A stretch of 64,000 bases of DNA from Microvelia longipes (Eukaryota; Arthropoda; Insecta; Hemiptera; Veliidae). The position numbers were made by a program, and so were the translations under genes. The notes beneath the pieces were generated by a model. It worked only from the letters and a program-made list of their open reading frames with translations. It ran no database searches and had not been told where the DNA came from. Positions 61,387 through 64,000 of this stretch are shown here, piece after piece; the stretch's first letter is position 1, and each line of letters opens with the position of its first letter. The stretch spans positions 48,753,703 to 48,817,702 of the forward strand of contig JACMZG010001908.1 of NCBI GenBank assembly GCA_018340805.1. Reading direction: 5' to 3'.

Positions 61387-62346
61387 TACAGTCATTGAAG
61401 ATGAAAATCGAGCTTTACCTCCGATTTGCTTGCCTATCAACCGATTTACCTGAAAATTTGGCATTAGGCTTATCTTACCCTTACCTTCAAAGGTGACATT
61501 GGCCCGTAGGGTGCTTTTTATTTTTAAGGGGTGAAAACCACCCCTTTATCAAAAAATTCAGATTTAGGCATTTTAACTTGTTAAAAAAAATATGTGACAA
61601 TTTATTATTACTTAACTTGATTATTACATACTGAACCTTTTTCAACCCTTAAATGATTTTACAACCCCCACAAACGACTTTTAAAAATAATAATACATTA
61701 AAAATAATAATAAAAATTACTTTTTTATAACTGAAAATTATTTAAATGCAGAGTGAATTGTTTCACGTTCTCCAACATCATTATGATATGTTTTACTCCC
61801 TTTCAACCCTTAAAAAACTGTACAATTTTAAAAAACAACCTCTATATTAAAAAAAAATACTTTTGTATGACTGAAAATGATTTTAATATCTTTTCACATT
61901 TTCAAGATGAGTATCATAATGTTTAAACTTTTTCAACCCTTAAAAACAACCCCTAAGTTTAAAATAATGTTAAAATTTATTTTTAACCATTATATTTTAA
62001 AATATTGTCATACAATTTAATTATATAGCACGTGTAATTTTATTCTAGTACATGAATTTAAATTGTTTAAAGTTTTCAACCCCAAAACCATCCCTAATTT
62101 GCAAAATGTATTTTTTTAAAAATTAATTTTATGCGATTACTTAAATTAATCGGTTTTTAATGAAAATAATAAATTTATATATATTATTTATTAAATGCAA
62201 CATAAAAAAACTTTAGTACAAGAAATCAATGGATACAACTTTACAAAAATCATAAGTTCATTATTCAGCATCGGAGTCGCTGTCGTGATCTTCTTGGTTA
62301 ATTGAGGGTTATTTCTCGCAGTCTTCTCCAAGCATATATGTTTCAC

Positions 62347-62485
<139 letters not shown>

Positions 62486-62606
62486 CAATTTACGTTTATT
62501 CACTCTGCTCCGAAATTTTTGTGCTCCGAAAATTAAATTTTACCAAATTTAAAAAAATAGCATTTTGTTTTTTGACCATAACTCCTACAATTTTTAAGCT
62601 AGCGCA

Positions 62607-63104
62607 GGCTGAACTTCGGTATACGGTGCACCCTGTTATCAATACTATGTATCGATATATTTTTAGTTTAGAGATGTGACGTAGGAATAATCGATATATG
62701 CCTTTTCTTTTACGTTATGAACATATTTTATTATTTTTTAAATGTTTTGTTGTTTGTGTTTTTTTTATTTGTTGTAAAATGGTTTAGAACTATTTTCATA
62801 TTTTTTTTATGTTTTTATAATGTTTTAACTATGTTTCATAAGAATAATCGATGATACACCACATCTAATTTTATGTTACGCGTATTTTTTTACGTATTTT
62901 TGCGTTATTCTCAGGTTTTTAATTATATTTTGTGTTAATGTTTTCATTTATTTGTTGTATGGTTTTAATGTTTTAATTATAATTAATAATTTAACGACGC
63001 TGCTTATCTTTTAAGTGCTCAGTTCTCGTTTACGTGTCGCGTAACTAAAAATATATCGATATATAGTATTGATAACAGGGTGCACCGTATACCGAAGATT
63101 TACC
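62607..63104. mobile_element. 498-bp element with 8-bp duplication
   Basis: The left end ggctgaacttcggtatacgg and the right end read inwards, ggtaaatcttcggtatacgg, continue inverted through tgcaccctgttatcaatac and the tatcgatatatttttagtta region. CTAGCGCA lies at 62599-62606 and 63105-63112, and the uninterrupted site is seen in copy 1 near 9110 (gcgctagctt). The size of the duplication suits hAT or P-type insertion; the ends match no family that I know. Confidence 0.85.
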
Positions 63105-64000
63105 CTAGCGCAAATTACAAAAACTATTTTTGAAGGTAATTAAAAGAGCTACACAATTTTTTATATTAACATATGGTGTAAAACCCATCGTTTTCAAATG
63201 GCGAAGGGTCAAAGGGCTAAAAATAGGTTGTCATTGTACTACCGCGTGCTCTTTGAACAGTCATATCTCCGTCAATTTTTAACTGACAGAAAGAAATAAA
63301 AAACCAAAATTTTTGTTAAAAAAATACCTATATTTTTTATCTCTACAATTTTTTGCGTATCTTTCATTTTTTCTTTAAAATATCAAGAAAAAGGCATTTT
63401 TTTGAAAAATTTGAAAAAAATTTTTCTTTAAATCGTATTTTTTTTAGAAAATTATGCATTCCAAACCGGCTAAACCACTATGATCTCATTGATATCATCA
63501 CATTAAAGTAATCTTCTGACGGGATACGATTAATTTTCAATTTGGTGGAAATGGTGCTTACTAAACTCATAAATTTTTTGTTTAAAAATTTTAATGTCCC
63601 TGTTTTAATGTTTTTATATGACAAATCACCGAATTTGCGTTCAAAATACTTTTAACAGTGCTCATTTTAAAGGTCTTTTCAGGCACTATAAAAAATCTCT
63701 CTATAGACATATTCGTAAAATACATCTGTTGCCTGCTAAATGGCTTTGAATACTTCGATATGGGTACGGACAAAAAAAACTGGATTCTACCTCCAATATC
63801 TCGCTTACTATTGCACTTAAAGTACTTTTGCAAAAAGGGATTTGTTTGTTTTTTTATCTACTACAATTTTGTTCCTTATAACAGTATCGCTAAAATTCTT
63901 AATTCTTGAGATATTGCCGAAAAATTGTTAAAAAACGCGGGAAAATTCGGAGTTTTCAATCGCTAATAACACGGAAAGTATTGCTTTTATGAAAAAAAAC

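Overview
This window is nuclear DNA of an animal, almost certainly an insect. It is AT-rich, its genes have spliced exons with GT/AG borders, and non-coding space is crowded with microsatellites, SINEs, LINE fragments and small DNA transposons. The insect call rests mainly on the U1-70K protein, whose insect-type stretches (for example [16 protein letters not shown]) and short SR/RD-rich tail are not those of vertebrates. The order (beetle, bug or other) cannot be settled from the sequence.

Only two host genes are supported. On the minus strand, 44968 down to 23186, lies a complete ten-exon gene for the U1 snRNP 70 kDa protein (442 codons plus stop). On the plus strand, from 45742 and running out of the window, lies the 5' part (seven exons, 373 codons) of Tudor-SN (SND1; staphylococcal-nuclease-like repeats plus Tudor). 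They are head to head, with 773 bp between start codons that must hold both promoters. Both products act in RNA metabolism.

Layout: 1-23100 is gene-free and made of repeats. It has 5S-rRNA-like SINEs, tRNA-derived SINEs with 13-bp target-site duplications, two LINE fragments (an RNase H end at 12605-13517 and a reverse transcriptase piece at 20480-21420), a 2.2-kb element flanked by TA (8004-10214), a 41-bp minisatellite, and several MITEs with readable 8- or 9-bp duplications. 23186-44968 is U1-70K; its 11.4-kb first intron carries the most striking object in the window. 45742-64000 is Tudor-SN with introns full of MITEs and a second, inverted copy of the 2.2-kb element.

The striking object is a 9.6-kb foldback-type DNA transposon (35119-44727). 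It has a 9-bp target duplication and very long terminal inverted repeats built partly of 198-bp tandem units (about 5 copies on one side, about 12 on the other). Its core encodes a MULE-like transposase with a 51-bp intron, a Ulp1-type (C48) cysteine protease and a cysteine-rich finger. The coding part is broken by an in-frame TGA and by frameshifts. The element sits inside an older MITE, and a 543-bp MITE with an 8-bp duplication sits inside its right terminus, so three insertions are ordered in time.
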